DNA of 29,394 nucleotides from an uncultured Pseudoxanthomonas sp. (GCA_937975725.1 CALJUL010000019.1:1-29394), one strand, 5' to 3'. Counted from the first letter of the stretch, positions 16,559 through 24,460 are shown. Numbers and translations: made by a program. Notes: generated by a model not told the origin, from the letters alone.

Positions 16559-18105
16559 GCCTGCTTGACCGCCATAAACCAGTAGACCAGGACGTAGCAG
16601 ACCAGCACGGCGGCCACCAGCAGCGAGGCCATCACCAGACGGGTGCGTGCGCGGCGCTTCTCGCGCGCGGTCTCGTAGGCGGGCACCACCACCAGTATCG
16701 GCAGCCCGGTGTCCAGCGCTTCCAGCGCCTTGGCCGAGCGCACGCGTGGGTCCAGGGTGACCAGCGCGAACAGCAGGCCCAGCGGCGTCAGCAGGCCCAG
16801 GCCCAGGCCGGCGGCGGCGAAATGCATCATGCGCAGCCCGGAGGGCCGCACCGGCAGCATGGCCGGGTCCTGGATGCGGAAGGTCAGGCCGCGCTGCTCC
16901 TCGTCCAGCACCATCGACACGCGCGCGTTCTCGCGCCGGCGCAGCAGGTCCTGGTAGATGTCACGGTTGACCTCGTAGTCGCGGGTCAGCTCGGCCAGCA
17001 TGCCCTCGGAGGTGGCGATGCGGCGGCTGCGGTCCAGTTCGTCGTTCAGCATGGCCTGGCTGGACGCCATGCGCGAGCGCGTGGCCGCCAGTTCGCGGCG
17101 GGCGGTGGCGAGCTGGGTGCGCAGCTCCTGGTACAGCGGGTTGATCTGCGCGTTCTCGCTCAGGGCCAGGTTGTTGGCCGGGCCGCCCTGCGCGCGGCGC
17201 GCTTCCTCGGCGGCCAGTTGCTGCTGCAGGTCCTGCATCTGCAGGCGCACGCGGACCACGTCGGGATGCTTGTCGGTGTAGTTGAGGATGAGCTGGTCGT
17301 ACTGGTTCTGCAGGTCGATCAGTTGCGCGCGGTACATGCTGGAGCGCGTCTGCACCGCCGACACCTCCGATTCGCCCGTCAACTGCGACACCAGTGCGCT
17401 CTCGCGCGACTGCTGCTCCATCATGCTCATGCGCGCCTGCTCCACCTGGGCGCGCAGGGCGTTGATGCGCGCGGTGGAGTCGGCCACGCTGCCCGGCTGG
17501 GCGTCGATGTTGGCCGAGCGGTAGTTCATCAGGCCCTTTTCTGAGCCGGTCAGCTTGGCGTGGTAGTCGCGCACCTGCTTGTCGATGAACTCGAAGGCCT
17601 CGCGGCTCTCGCGCTCCTTGGCCGCGCGGTTCTCGGCGATGAACAGTTCGGCGAACTGCTGCGTCACCTCCAGCGTGCGGTGCGGGTCGGAGTCGTGGTA
17701 GCTGATCTGGATCAGTTCCGGCCGCGGGCTGCTGACCATGGTGCGGCTCTTGATCTGCTCCATGATCCGGTCCTGCTCGATGGCCGACGGCTTGTCCTTC
17801 AGCCAGCCGCCCTTGTCCAGGATCATGGACATCACCCTGCGGCTGAAGATCACCTGCCGGGCCAGGCCGGCGCGGTCGCTGACCTCGGTGGCCACCGCGC
17901 GGCCTTCCAGCAGCGGCTGGATGATGTCGCTGCCCTGGGCCAGGATGGTGGTGGCGGAGGCGTACTTGCGCGGCACGGCCAGGCCCACGGCCAGGGCTAG
18001 GATGGCGATGATCGCGAAGATCAGCGCCATGGCCACGCCGTGGCGGCGCATTTCGCGCAGCAGCACGGGCACCAGTTGGGTGATTTCGGTGGTTTTCTCA
18101 GTCAT
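16555..18105 (-). CDS. Wzz-type polysaccharide chain-length determinant protein
   Basis: Inner-membrane polysaccharide co-polymerase, 516 aa, that sets polymer length with the polymerase and the kinase-like partner. One membrane segment lies near residues 24-44. A long periplasmic domain follows, rich in coiled-coil heptads (for example QVRDYHAKLTGSEKGLMNYR and MQDLQQQLAAEEARRA). Then come the conserved proline-rich lead-in IQDPAMLPVRPSG and hydrophobic segments near residues 432-450 and 495-512. The YASATTILAQGSDIIQPLLE region resembles Wzz proteins of exosortase-A-type loci. It starts at ATG 18105 (MTEKTTEITQ). The upstream DNA is C-rich with no clear ribosome binding site, but the longer frame to 18183 overlaps the export gene. 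Three membrane segments fit this subfamily. Confidence 0.91.
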   Translation of the reverse strand: MTEKTTEITQLVPVLLREMRRHGVAMALIFAIIAILALAVGLAVPRKYASATTILAQGSDIIQPLLEGRAVATEVSDRAGLARQVIFSRRVMSMILDKGGWLKDKPSAIEQDRIMEQIKSRTMVSSPRPELIQISYHDSDPHRTLEVTQQFAELFIAENRAAKERESREAFEFIDKQVRDYHAKLTGSEKGLMNYRSANIDAQPGSVADSTARINALRAQVEQARMSMMEQQSRESALVSQLTGESEVSAVQTRSSMYRAQLIDLQNQYDQLILNYTDKHPDVVRVRLQMQDLQQQLAAEEARRAQGGPANNLALSENAQINPLYQELRTQLATARRELAATRSRMASSQAMLNDELDRSRRIATSEGMLAELTRDYEVNRDIYQDLLRRRENARVSMVLDEEQRGLTFRIQDPAMLPVRPSGLRMMHFAAAGLGLGLLTPLGLLFALVTLDPRVRSAKALEALDTGLPILVVVPAYETAREKRRARTRLVMASLLVAAVLVCYVLVYWFMAVKQA

Positions 18106-18151
18106 TGGCGGGGGGTAGTCGGGCGGCCGGATGAGCGGGGCGTGGTGGTGG

Positions 18152-18772
18152 TCAGAACGCGCGCTCGGGCACGATGACGACATCGCCCGGCCGCACGTCG
18201 AAGTTGCTGGCCAGGTCGCCCTTCTGCAGGATGCGGTCCAGGCGGATCGCGTAGGTCGAGCTGGTGCCCTCGCTCTTGCGGTGCAGGGAGGTCTTGTCCG
18301 GCGCGGCGAATTCGTTGATGCCGCCGGCGGCCAGCACCGCGTCCAGCACGGTCATGCCGGGGCGGAAGGGGATGGAGATCGGCTGGCGCACGGCGCCGGT
18401 GACGCGCACGCGCGAGAGGTATTCGTGGCTGCGCAGTTCGGTCAGGATCACCGCCACCTGCGGGTCGCGCACGTAGGCGCCCAGCTTCTGCTGGATGTCG
18501 GCGGCCACTTCCGCGGGCGTGTGCCCGCCGGCGGCGACGTCGCCCACCAGCGGCACGGAGATCTTGCCGTCCGGACGCACGGGTACGGTGATGCCCAGCT
18601 CGGGGTTGCGCCACACCGTGACCTGGACGATGTCGTCCACGCCGATGCGGTAGTTGTCCACGGCGACGGTGGTCTGCTCGGGCGGGGCGGCCTTGCTGGC
18701 GCCGTTGTTGCTGGCGCAGCCGCAGAGGACCAGGCAGGCAGTGGCGGCCAGGCTGGCGATCAGGCTTCTCAT
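18152..18772 (-). CDS. Short Wza-like polysaccharide export lipoprotein
   Basis: Outer-membrane-directed export lipoprotein of 206 aa. The signal peptide ends in a lipobox, LCGC, with the lipidated Cys at residue 19. The polysaccharide export domain follows: NYRIGVDDIVQVTVWRNPEL, VRPDGKISVPLVGDV, then AAGGHTPAEVAADIQQKLG. One SLBB-type domain comes next (VRVTGAVRQPISIPFRPGMT, DAVLAAGGINEFA) and it ends VRPGDVVIVPERAF. Classical Wza is about 380 aa with extra repeats and a C-terminal helix that crosses the outer membrane. This short form lacks them and probably works with the nearby barrel. It starts at ATG 18772 with AGGGGA upstream, buried in a predicted stem. It lies 46 nt ahead of the Wzz-like gene. 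Confidence 0.92.
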   Translation of the reverse strand: MRSLIASLAATACLVLCGCASNNGASKAAPPEQTTVAVDNYRIGVDDIVQVTVWRNPELGITVPVRPDGKISVPLVGDVAAGGHTPAEVAADIQQKLGAYVRDPQVAVILTELRSHEYLSRVRVTGAVRQPISIPFRPGMTVLDAVLAAGGINEFAAPDKTSLHRKSEGTSSTYAIRLDRILQKGDLASNFDVRPGDVVIVPERAF

Positions 18773-18779
18773 GGGCGTT

Positions 18780-18817
18780 TTTCCCCTGTTGGCGTTGCCA
18801 TGGGTAACGCAGGGAAA
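18780..18817 (-). promoter_or_regulatory. Leader stem-loop covering the ribosome binding site of the export lipoprotein gene
   Basis: In the minus-strand transcript, UUUCCCUG (18817-18810) pairs with CAGGGGAAA (18788-18780) with one bulged G. That 3' arm contains the AGGGGA ribosome binding site of the gene starting at 18772. The inner segments CGUUACC (18809-18803) and GGCAACG (18799-18793) add a second stem with one A-C mismatch around a CAU loop. The arrangement would hide the site in the folded state. It is read by eye; no folding energy was calculated. Confidence 0.5.
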
Positions 18818-18858
18818 GCCGCAATCCGGCCAGCCCCCGCGCGCCCCCTGCGCGTGGT

Positions 18859-19866
18859 TCAGACGCCGTAGAAGGCGCGGTACCAGTCGACGAAGCGGCG
18901 CACGCCGGTCTCGATGGACGTGGCCGGATGATAGCCGGTATCGCGGCTCAGCGCCTCGACGTCGGCGTAGGTGTCCGGCACGTCGCCGGGCTGCAGCGGC
19001 AGCAGGCGCTTGTCGGCCTTGCGCCCCAGGCAGTCCTCCAGCACCTCGATGTAGCGCAGCAGTTCCACCGGCTGGTGGTTGCCGATGTTGTACACGCGAT
19101 AGGGGGCCAGCGAACTGGCCGGCGTGGGCGCCATGGGATCGTAGGACGGGTCCGGGCCGGGCACGCGGTCCAGCGTGCGCACCACGCCTTCCACGATGTC
19201 GTCGATGTAGGTGAAGTCGCGGGTGTGGCGGCCGTGGTTGAACACGTCGATCGGCTCGCCGGCGAGGATCTTCCGCGTGAACAGGAACAGCGCCATGTCC
19301 GGCCGTCCCCACGGCCCGTACACGGTGAAGAAGCGCAGGCCGGTGGTGGGCAGGCCGAACAGGTGGCTGTAGGTGTGCGCCATCAGCTCATTGGCCTTCT
19401 TGCTGGCCGCGTACAGGCTGACCGGATGGTCCACACTGTCCTCGACCGCGAACGGCAGCTTGCGGTTGGCGCCGTAGACCGAGCTGGATGAGGCGTAGAC
19501 CAGGTGCTCGACGCCGCGGTGGCGGCAGGCTTCCAGCACGTTCAGGAAACCGACGATGTTGCTGTCGATGTAAGCGTGCGGATTCTCCAGCGAATAGCGC
19601 ACGCCCGCCTGCGCGGCCAGGTTGATCACGCGCTGGGGGCGGAACTCGTCGAACACGGCCTCCAGCGCCGCGCGGTCCTCCAGCGAGCCCCGGGTGAAGC
19701 CGAAGTTCGCCTGCGGCGCCAGCTTGGCCAGGCGGGCTTCCTTCAGCCGCGGGTCGTAGTAGGCGTTGAGGTTGTCGAAGCCGTGCACGTCGTCGCCGCG
19801 CGCCAGCAGGCGTTCGCTGAGGTGGTAGCCGATGAAGCCGGCCGCGCCGGTGACGAGTATGCGCAT
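18859..19866 (-). CDS. UDP-uronate 4-epimerase-type NAD-dependent epimerase
   Basis: Extended SDR epimerase of 335 aa. It has TGAAGFIGYHLSERLLARGD at the N-terminus, INLAAQAGVRYSLENP, the YASSSSVYGANRKLPF segment, catalytic YAASKKANE (Y-x3-K), and RFFTVYGPWGRPDMALFLF. The last motif is typical of UDP-glucuronate 4-epimerases and relatives (CapI/LpsL type), which convert UDP-glucuronate to UDP-galacturonate. Because the gene directly upstream is a UDP-HexNAc-type 6-dehydrogenase, the substrate may instead be UDP-GlcNAcA, as with TviC. ATG 19866 is used; it has no obvious ribosome binding site. It lies 31 nt after the dehydrogenase and 86 nt before the export lipoprotein gene. The family is firm; the exact sugar is inferred. 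Confidence 0.92.
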   Translation of the reverse strand: MRILVTGAAGFIGYHLSERLLARGDDVHGFDNLNAYYDPRLKEARLAKLAPQANFGFTRGSLEDRAALEAVFDEFRPQRVINLAAQAGVRYSLENPHAYIDSNIVGFLNVLEACRHRGVEHLVYASSSSVYGANRKLPFAVEDSVDHPVSLYAASKKANELMAHTYSHLFGLPTTGLRFFTVYGPWGRPDMALFLFTRKILAGEPIDVFNHGRHTRDFTYIDDIVEGVVRTLDRVPGPDPSYDPMAPTPASSLAPYRVYNIGNHQPVELLRYIEVLEDCLGRKADKRLLPLQPGDVPDTYADVEALSRDTGYHPATSIETGVRRFVDWYRAFYGV

Positions 19867-19897
19867 GGAATGTGCCGGGATTGCGGGAGGCGTTGGG

Positions 19898-21187
19898 TCA
19901 AAGGCCGTCGTCGACTTCGTGCCGGGGAAGGACGCGCTTGACGTCGAAGAGCACCGCCCCGGGCTTGCCGAGCGCGCGGATCTCCCGTGCGCCCCGTTCG
20001 ACGAACGCCCGGTGGGCGACCGCCAGGACGACGGCATCGTACCGGCCGGCCTGCGGTTCCGCCACCAGTTCCAGCCCGTATTCGCGGCGCGCTTCGCCGG
20101 CGTCGACGCAGGGGTCGTGCACGTCCACCGAGACGTTGTAGCCGCGCAGTTCGGACACGATGTCCACCACGCGGGTGTTGCGCAGGTCCGGGCAGTCCTC
20201 CTTGAAGGCCAGCCCCATCACCAGCACCTTCGCGCCGGCGATGGGCAGGTTGCGCTGGGCCATCAGCTTGGCCACGCGGTGCGCCACGTGGCTGCCCATG
20301 CCGTCGTTGATGCGGCGGCCGGCCAGGATCACTTCCGGGTGGTGGCCGATCTGCTGCGCCTTGTGGGTCAGGTAGTACGGGTCCACGCCGATGCAGTGGC
20401 CGCCGACCAGGCCGGGGCGGAACGGCAGGAAGTTCCACTTGGTGCCGGCGGCTTCCAGCACCTCGTGGGTGTCGATGCCCAGGCGGTGGAAGATCAGCGC
20501 CAGTTCGTTGACCAGCGCGATGTTGACGTCGCGCTGGGTGTTCTCGATGACCTTGGCCGCCTCCGCCACGCGGATGCTGGACGCCTTGTGGGTGCCGGCG
20601 GTCACCACGCTGGCGTACAGCGCGTCGACGAAATCGGCCACCTCCGGCGTCGAGCCGGAGGTGACCTTCAGGATGGTCTCCAGCCGGTGCTCGCGGTCGC
20701 CGGGGTTGATGCGCTCGGGGCTGTAGCCGGCGTAGAAGTCGCGGTTGAAGGCCAGGCCCGATTCGCCCTCGATCAGCGGCACGCAGACTTCCTCGGTCGC
20801 GCCGGGATAGACGGTGGACTCGAAGATCGCCACGCCGCCGCGGCCGATCGCGCGCCCGACGGTGCGGCTGGCCGCCTCCAGCGCCCGCAGGTCGGGGCGC
20901 TTGTAGTCGTCGATGGGGGTGGGCACGGTGACGATGAAGACGTTGCAGCCGGCCAGCGCGGCCGGGTCGTCGCCGAATTCCAGATGCGCGGCGGCCGCGA
21001 GTTCTTCGGCGGACACTTCGCGGGTGCGGTCGTGGCGCTCGCGCAATTCGGCCACGCGCCGGCCGTCGATGTCGAAGCCCAGGGTCGGATAGCGGCGCCC
21101 GAACGTGGTTGCCAGCGGCAGGCCGACGTAGCCCAGGCCGATCACGGCGATCCTGGCCTGTTCCAGGGCGGGCAAGGGGGCTGTCAT
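19898..21187 (-). CDS. Nucleotide-sugar 6-dehydrogenase (UDP-HexNAc dehydrogenase, TviB/WbpO-like)
   Basis: NAD-dependent two-step oxidase turning a UDP-hexose into the uronic acid, 429 aa. It has IAVIGLGYVGLPLA at the N-terminus, FIVTVPTPID, FESTVYPGATEEVC, AGYSPERINPGD, AEAAKVIENTQRDVNIA and the catalytic cysteine segment LVGGHCIGVDPYYLTHKA. GLAFKEDCPDLRNT lies in the C-terminal UDP-binding domain. YSPERINPGD and HCIGVDPYYL are characteristic of the UDP-N-acetylhexosamine dehydrogenase branch (TviB/WbpO/WbpA) rather than of UDP-glucose dehydrogenase. ATG 21187 is the first gene of the minus-strand export operon, divergent from galE. The exact substrate, GlcNAc or GalNAc, is not decided by sequence alone. 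Confidence 0.93.
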   Translation of the reverse strand: MTAPLPALEQARIAVIGLGYVGLPLATTFGRRYPTLGFDIDGRRVAELRERHDRTREVSAEELAAAAHLEFGDDPAALAGCNVFIVTVPTPIDDYKRPDLRALEAASRTVGRAIGRGGVAIFESTVYPGATEEVCVPLIEGESGLAFNRDFYAGYSPERINPGDREHRLETILKVTSGSTPEVADFVDALYASVVTAGTHKASSIRVAEAAKVIENTQRDVNIALVNELALIFHRLGIDTHEVLEAAGTKWNFLPFRPGLVGGHCIGVDPYYLTHKAQQIGHHPEVILAGRRINDGMGSHVAHRVAKLMAQRNLPIAGAKVLVMGLAFKEDCPDLRNTRVVDIVSELRGYNVSVDVHDPCVDAGEARREYGLELVAEPQAGRYDAVVLAVAHRAFVERGAREIRALGKPGAVLFDVKRVLPRHEVDDGL

Positions 21188-21243
21188 CGGCGCGGGATTC
21201 CGTCGGTGGCGTGGTCAGGTCCGCAGTCTAAACGCTGGTGGGG

Positions 21244-21293
21244 CCGCGGCCGCGCATCCGGGGCGCGACGGCCGCCGTCGCATGCGGCCGCGG
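21244..21293. repeat. 50-nt nested inverted repeat between dehydrogenase and galE
   Basis: Outer arms CCGCGGCCGCGCAT (21244-21257) and ATGCGGCCGCGG (21282-21293) pair over 12 bp with a 2-nt bulge. Inside, GCGACGGC (21265-21272) and GCCGTCGC (21274-21281) form a perfect 8-bp palindrome around one base. It lies in the 229-nt divergent intergenic region, so it may be a binding site or a cruciform-prone control element for both transcripts. Confidence 0.55.
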
Positions 21294-21416
21294 GGCGTGC
21301 GTGGATGCGGGCAGGCCGGTGCGACGGGGAACGGCGCAATGTCCTGATCGAGTGGACAATCGCGTATTGTGTAACAGGGGCGGAGCCTGACGGCCGCGGG
21401 ACGACAAGAGGGACAG

Positions 21417-22433
21417 ATGCGAATACTGCTGTGCGGCGGCGCAGGCTACATCGGGGCGCACACCTACGTGGTGCTGGCCGAGCGCGGCCACGACGTGGTG
21501 GTGGCCGACAACTTCAGCAACAGCTCGCCCGGCGTGCTGGGGCGGCTGCAGCGCATCACCGGGCAGCCGGTGCCGTTCCATCCGCTGGACCTGCGCGACC
21601 GGCAGGCGGTGGTGGACTTCTTCGCGCACCAGCCGTTCGACGCGGTCGTCCACTTCGCCGCGCTCAAGTCCGTCGGCGAATCCTGCGAGCGCCCGCTGGA
21701 CTACTTCCACAACAACATCACCGGCACCCTCAACCTGCTGCACGGCATGCAGTTGAGCGGCGTGCGGCGGCTGGTGTTCAGCTCGTCGGCCACCGTCTAC
21801 GGCGACCCGGAGCAGGTCCCGGTGCGCGAGGACGCCCGCCTGCAGGTCACCAATCCCTATGGCCGCACCAAGCTGGTCATGGAAGAGATGATCGGCGACC
21901 TGTGCCGCAGCGACAGCGGCTTCCACGCCGCCAACCTGCGCTACTTCAACCCGGTGGGCGCGCACGCCTCGGGCCTGATCGGCGAGGACCCGGCCGGCAT
22001 CCCCAACAACCTGATGCCCTACATCTGCCAGGTAGCGGTGGGCCGGCGCGACCGGCTCAACGTCTTCGGCGGCGACTGGCCCACTCCCGACGGCACCGGC
22101 GTGCGCGACTACATCCACGTGATGGACCTGGCTCGCGCGCACGCCGACGCGCTGGACTACCTGGCGCACGAGCGCGGCAACCTCACGGTGAACCTGGGCA
22201 CGGGGCAGGGCGTCAGCGTGCTGCAACTGGTCAATGCGTTCGCCAACGCGTCCGCGCGCGACATCCCGTACCGGATCGTCGCGCGCCGGCCCGGCGACGT
22301 GGCCGAGGTCTATGCCGACCCGTCCATGGCCAACCGCCTGCTCGGCTGGCGCGCGGAACTGGACGTCGACGCCATGTGCCGCGATGCGTGGCGCTGGCAG
22401 TCGGAGAATCCGCAGGGCTATCCCGCGACCTGA
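21417..22433 (+). CDS. galE: UDP-glucose 4-epimerase
   Basis: Interconverts UDP-glucose and UDP-galactose (or the N-acetyl forms), supplying donors for the polysaccharide. 338 aa, the usual GalE length. Motifs: LLCGGAGYIGAHTYVVLAE (NAD-binding), VVHFAALKSVGESCERPLDY (the AAxKAVGES-type GalE signature), FSSSATVYGDP, catalytic NPYGRTKLVMEEM (Y-x3-K), LRYFNPVGAHASGLIGEDP and GVRDYIHVMDLA. ATG 21417 is preceded by AGAGGGAC. It diverges from the uronate operon across the nested inverted repeat, and a strong hairpin follows its stop. GalE could also be housekeeping, but its position suggests service to this locus. Confidence 0.95.
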   Translation: MRILLCGGAGYIGAHTYVVLAERGHDVVVADNFSNSSPGVLGRLQRITGQPVPFHPLDLRDRQAVVDFFAHQPFDAVVHFAALKSVGESCERPLDYFHNNITGTLNLLHGMQLSGVRRLVFSSSATVYGDPEQVPVREDARLQVTNPYGRTKLVMEEMIGDLCRSDSGFHAANLRYFNPVGAHASGLIGEDPAGIPNNLMPYICQVAVGRRDRLNVFGGDWPTPDGTGVRDYIHVMDLARAHADALDYLAHERGNLTVNLGTGQGVSVLQLVNAFANASARDIPYRIVARRPGDVAEVYADPSMANRLLGWRAELDVDAMCRDAWRWQSENPQGYPAT

Positions 22434-22454
22434 ACCGCGGTCTGTGATGGAGTT

Positions 22455-22481
22455 GGCGGTGCGCACGAATGTGCCACCGCC
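22455..22481 (+). terminator. Strong stem-loop after galE
   Basis: GGCGGTGCGCAC (22455-22466) pairs with GTGCCACCGCC (22471-22481) around GAAT, giving 11 bp with a single bulged base. It starts 21 nt after the galE stop. No T-tract follows, so it may terminate weakly, stabilise the mRNA 3' end, or need Rho. Confidence 0.45.
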
Positions 22482-22510
22482 GCGGGCTGGTGCCGGCCCG
22501 GCCCTTCCCC

Positions 22511-22534
22511 GAGAATCGCGGTGGACGGATTCTC
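22511..22534. repeat. 7-bp inverted repeat just before the GGDEF gene
   Basis: GAGAATC (22511-22517) and GATTCTC (22528-22534) are a perfect inverted pair with a 10-nt loop. It ends just before the GGGAG ribosome-binding-like stretch (22536-22540) of the diguanylate cyclase. It could be an operator or a leader hairpin. Confidence 0.4.
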
Positions 22535-22544
22535 CGGGAGCCAT

Positions 22545-23600
22545 GTGAGCACCGACGCTGCGAGCGACATGGCCGAACGCAACCGTTCGCACTACGGTCT
22601 GCGCATGTACCAGATGCGCATGCTGGGGCTGGGCCTGGGCGCCCTCTGCGTGGCCGCGGCGCTGCACCGGCAGCCGGCGCCGCCCGCGCTGTGGGGCCTG
22701 CTGGCCGCCAACGCCCTGCTGTGGCCGCATCTGGCCTACCTGCGGGTCAAGGCCGCGCGCGGCGAGCCGCTGCGCGCGGAATTCCAGAACCTGACCTTCG
22801 ATGCCGCCATGGGCGGTTTCTGGATCGCGGCCATGCGCTTCGACGCGCTGCCCAGCGTGCTGCTGGCGGTCATGCTGACCATGGACAAGATCATCATCGG
22901 CGGCGGCCGCTTCGCCGTGCGCACGCTGGCCGCGATGGCGCTGACCTGTCTGGCGGCGAGCGCGGCCTGGGGCTTCGCCTTCCAGCCGCACACCGACTAT
23001 GCGGTGGTGCTGGCCTGCCTGCCGTTCCTGGCGGTCTATCCGGTGGCGATCGGCGTGGCCACGCGCGCGCTGGCGCGCAAGGCACGCGAGCAGAAGGACC
23101 TGCTGGAGAAGATGGCGCGCTTCGACGCCGCGACCGGGCTGATGAACCGGCAGCAATGGCTGCACGCGGCCGGCACCGAGCTGGCGCGCTACCAACGCAG
23201 CGGCCGCAGCGCGGTGCTGGTGCTGATCGACATCGACCGCTTCAAGGACATCAACGACGGCTACGGGCATACCGTCGGCGACGAAGTGGTGGAGGACTTC
23301 GCGCGCCTGATGAAAGCCTGCCTGCGCGACACCGACACCGGCGGCCGCTACGGCGGCGACGAGTTCGGCATCGTCATGCCCGACACCTGCTGGGAAGAGG
23401 CCATCGTGGCCGCCGAACGGCTGCGCCGGCAGGTGGTCGCCTGCGCCTTCACCGACCGCGGGTTGCGCTGCACGGTCAGCATCGGCCTGTCCGAATTGCA
23501 CGCGGGCATCGCCAGCGTGTCCGACTGGGTCAACAGCGCCGACGGCGCGCTGTACCGGGCCAAGGCGCGCGGGCGCGACTGCATCGTGGTCGGCTGCTGA
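22545..23600 (+). CDS. Membrane diguanylate cyclase (MASE2-GGDEF)
   Basis: Makes cyclic di-GMP from two GTP. The N-terminal ~165 residues form several membrane segments. They match a MASE2 sensor: LWPHLAYL, then FQNLTFDAAMGGFWIA, then LPSVLLAVMLTMDKIIIGGG. The GGDEF domain follows: ARFDAATGLMNRQQW, VLIDIDRFKDINDGYGHTVGDE and the active-site loop RYGGDEFGIVMPD. RDTD sits exactly five residues before GGDEF, matching the R-x2-D inhibitory site, so product inhibition is likely. The start is unclear: GTG 22545 has GGGAG upstream, GTG 22521 lies in a hairpin loop, and ATG 22569 is also possible. It sits beside the polysaccharide locus, and cyclic di-GMP often controls such loci, but no direct link is visible. 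Confidence 0.93.
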   Translation: MSTDAASDMAERNRSHYGLRMYQMRMLGLGLGALCVAAALHRQPAPPALWGLLAANALLWPHLAYLRVKAARGEPLRAEFQNLTFDAAMGGFWIAAMRFDALPSVLLAVMLTMDKIIIGGGRFAVRTLAAMALTCLAASAAWGFAFQPHTDYAVVLACLPFLAVYPVAIGVATRALARKAREQKDLLEKMARFDAATGLMNRQQWLHAAGTELARYQRSGRSAVLVLIDIDRFKDINDGYGHTVGDEVVEDFARLMKACLRDTDTGGRYGGDEFGIVMPDTCWEEAIVAAERLRRQVVACAFTDRGLRCTVSIGLSELHAGIASVSDWVNSADGALYRAKARGRDCIVVGC

Positions 23601-23609
23601 GCGGCGGCC

Positions 23610-24460
23610 TCAGGCCAGCAGGGCGTCCGCCACCGCCTGTGGCTGCTTCATCCAGGCGAAATGGTCGGCGCGCGTGCCCAGGGCTTCATGGCCCAGCACG
23701 TCCACCCGTGCCGGATGGGCGGCGGGCATCTTCGCCATGAGCGCGCGCAGCGAGGTTTCCGGTGCCAGCCAGTCCTGTTGCAGGAGCACGCCATGGATGG
23801 GCACGCGGACTTCGCGCATGCCCGCCTCCAAGTCCACCGGCCAACCGGCGGCGCGGTAGCGGCCGCTCAGGCCGACCCGCGCCCAGTCGTGGATCAGGCT
23901 GCGCGCTTCGTCGCCGCCGAAACCCAGGCGCCGGCCGGGCAGATAGCCGCGCCGGTCCGCCAGCCACGGGGCGAACCGGTAGAAGAAGGGCAGCAGATAG
24001 CGCTGCGGCGCGGGGAACGTGCGCCAGTACGGCGTGCCGCTGCCGACCAGCCACAGCGCGGCGAAGGCATCCGGATGCCGGCCCAGGTGGCAGGCCGCCA
24101 GTTGCCCGCCCAGGCTGTGCCCGCCGATGCGCAGGGCGACGCCCGGCAGGTGGCGTTCGGCGGCGGCCTGACTGAGCGGCAGGTCGGTGCCCAGCAGTTC
24201 GCGGTAGCCCCAGTCGCCGGCACGGCTGGCGCGCAGGTTGCTGCTGCCGTTGCCGCGCCACTCGTGCACGAACACCGCCACACCGCGCGCGGCCAACGTG
24301 TCGGCCAGCGGCAGGTAGTGGCGCGCGGCCACGCCCAGGGCGGGCAGCCACAGCAGCGCGCCAGTGGGCGCCGCGGGCACGCGCGCCAGCAGCGAACAGT
24401 GATGGCCGTCGGCCGCGGTCAGCGGAATGTCGTGCGCGGCGATGCCGGACGCGGCGGCGT

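Noticed and set aside
19832..22447. An 871-aa plus-strand open frame
   Set aside because: It is antisense to the dehydrogenase and epimerase genes and out of frame with galE; its composition (His, Gln, Arg, Gly, Val) is typical of shadows in GC-rich DNA.
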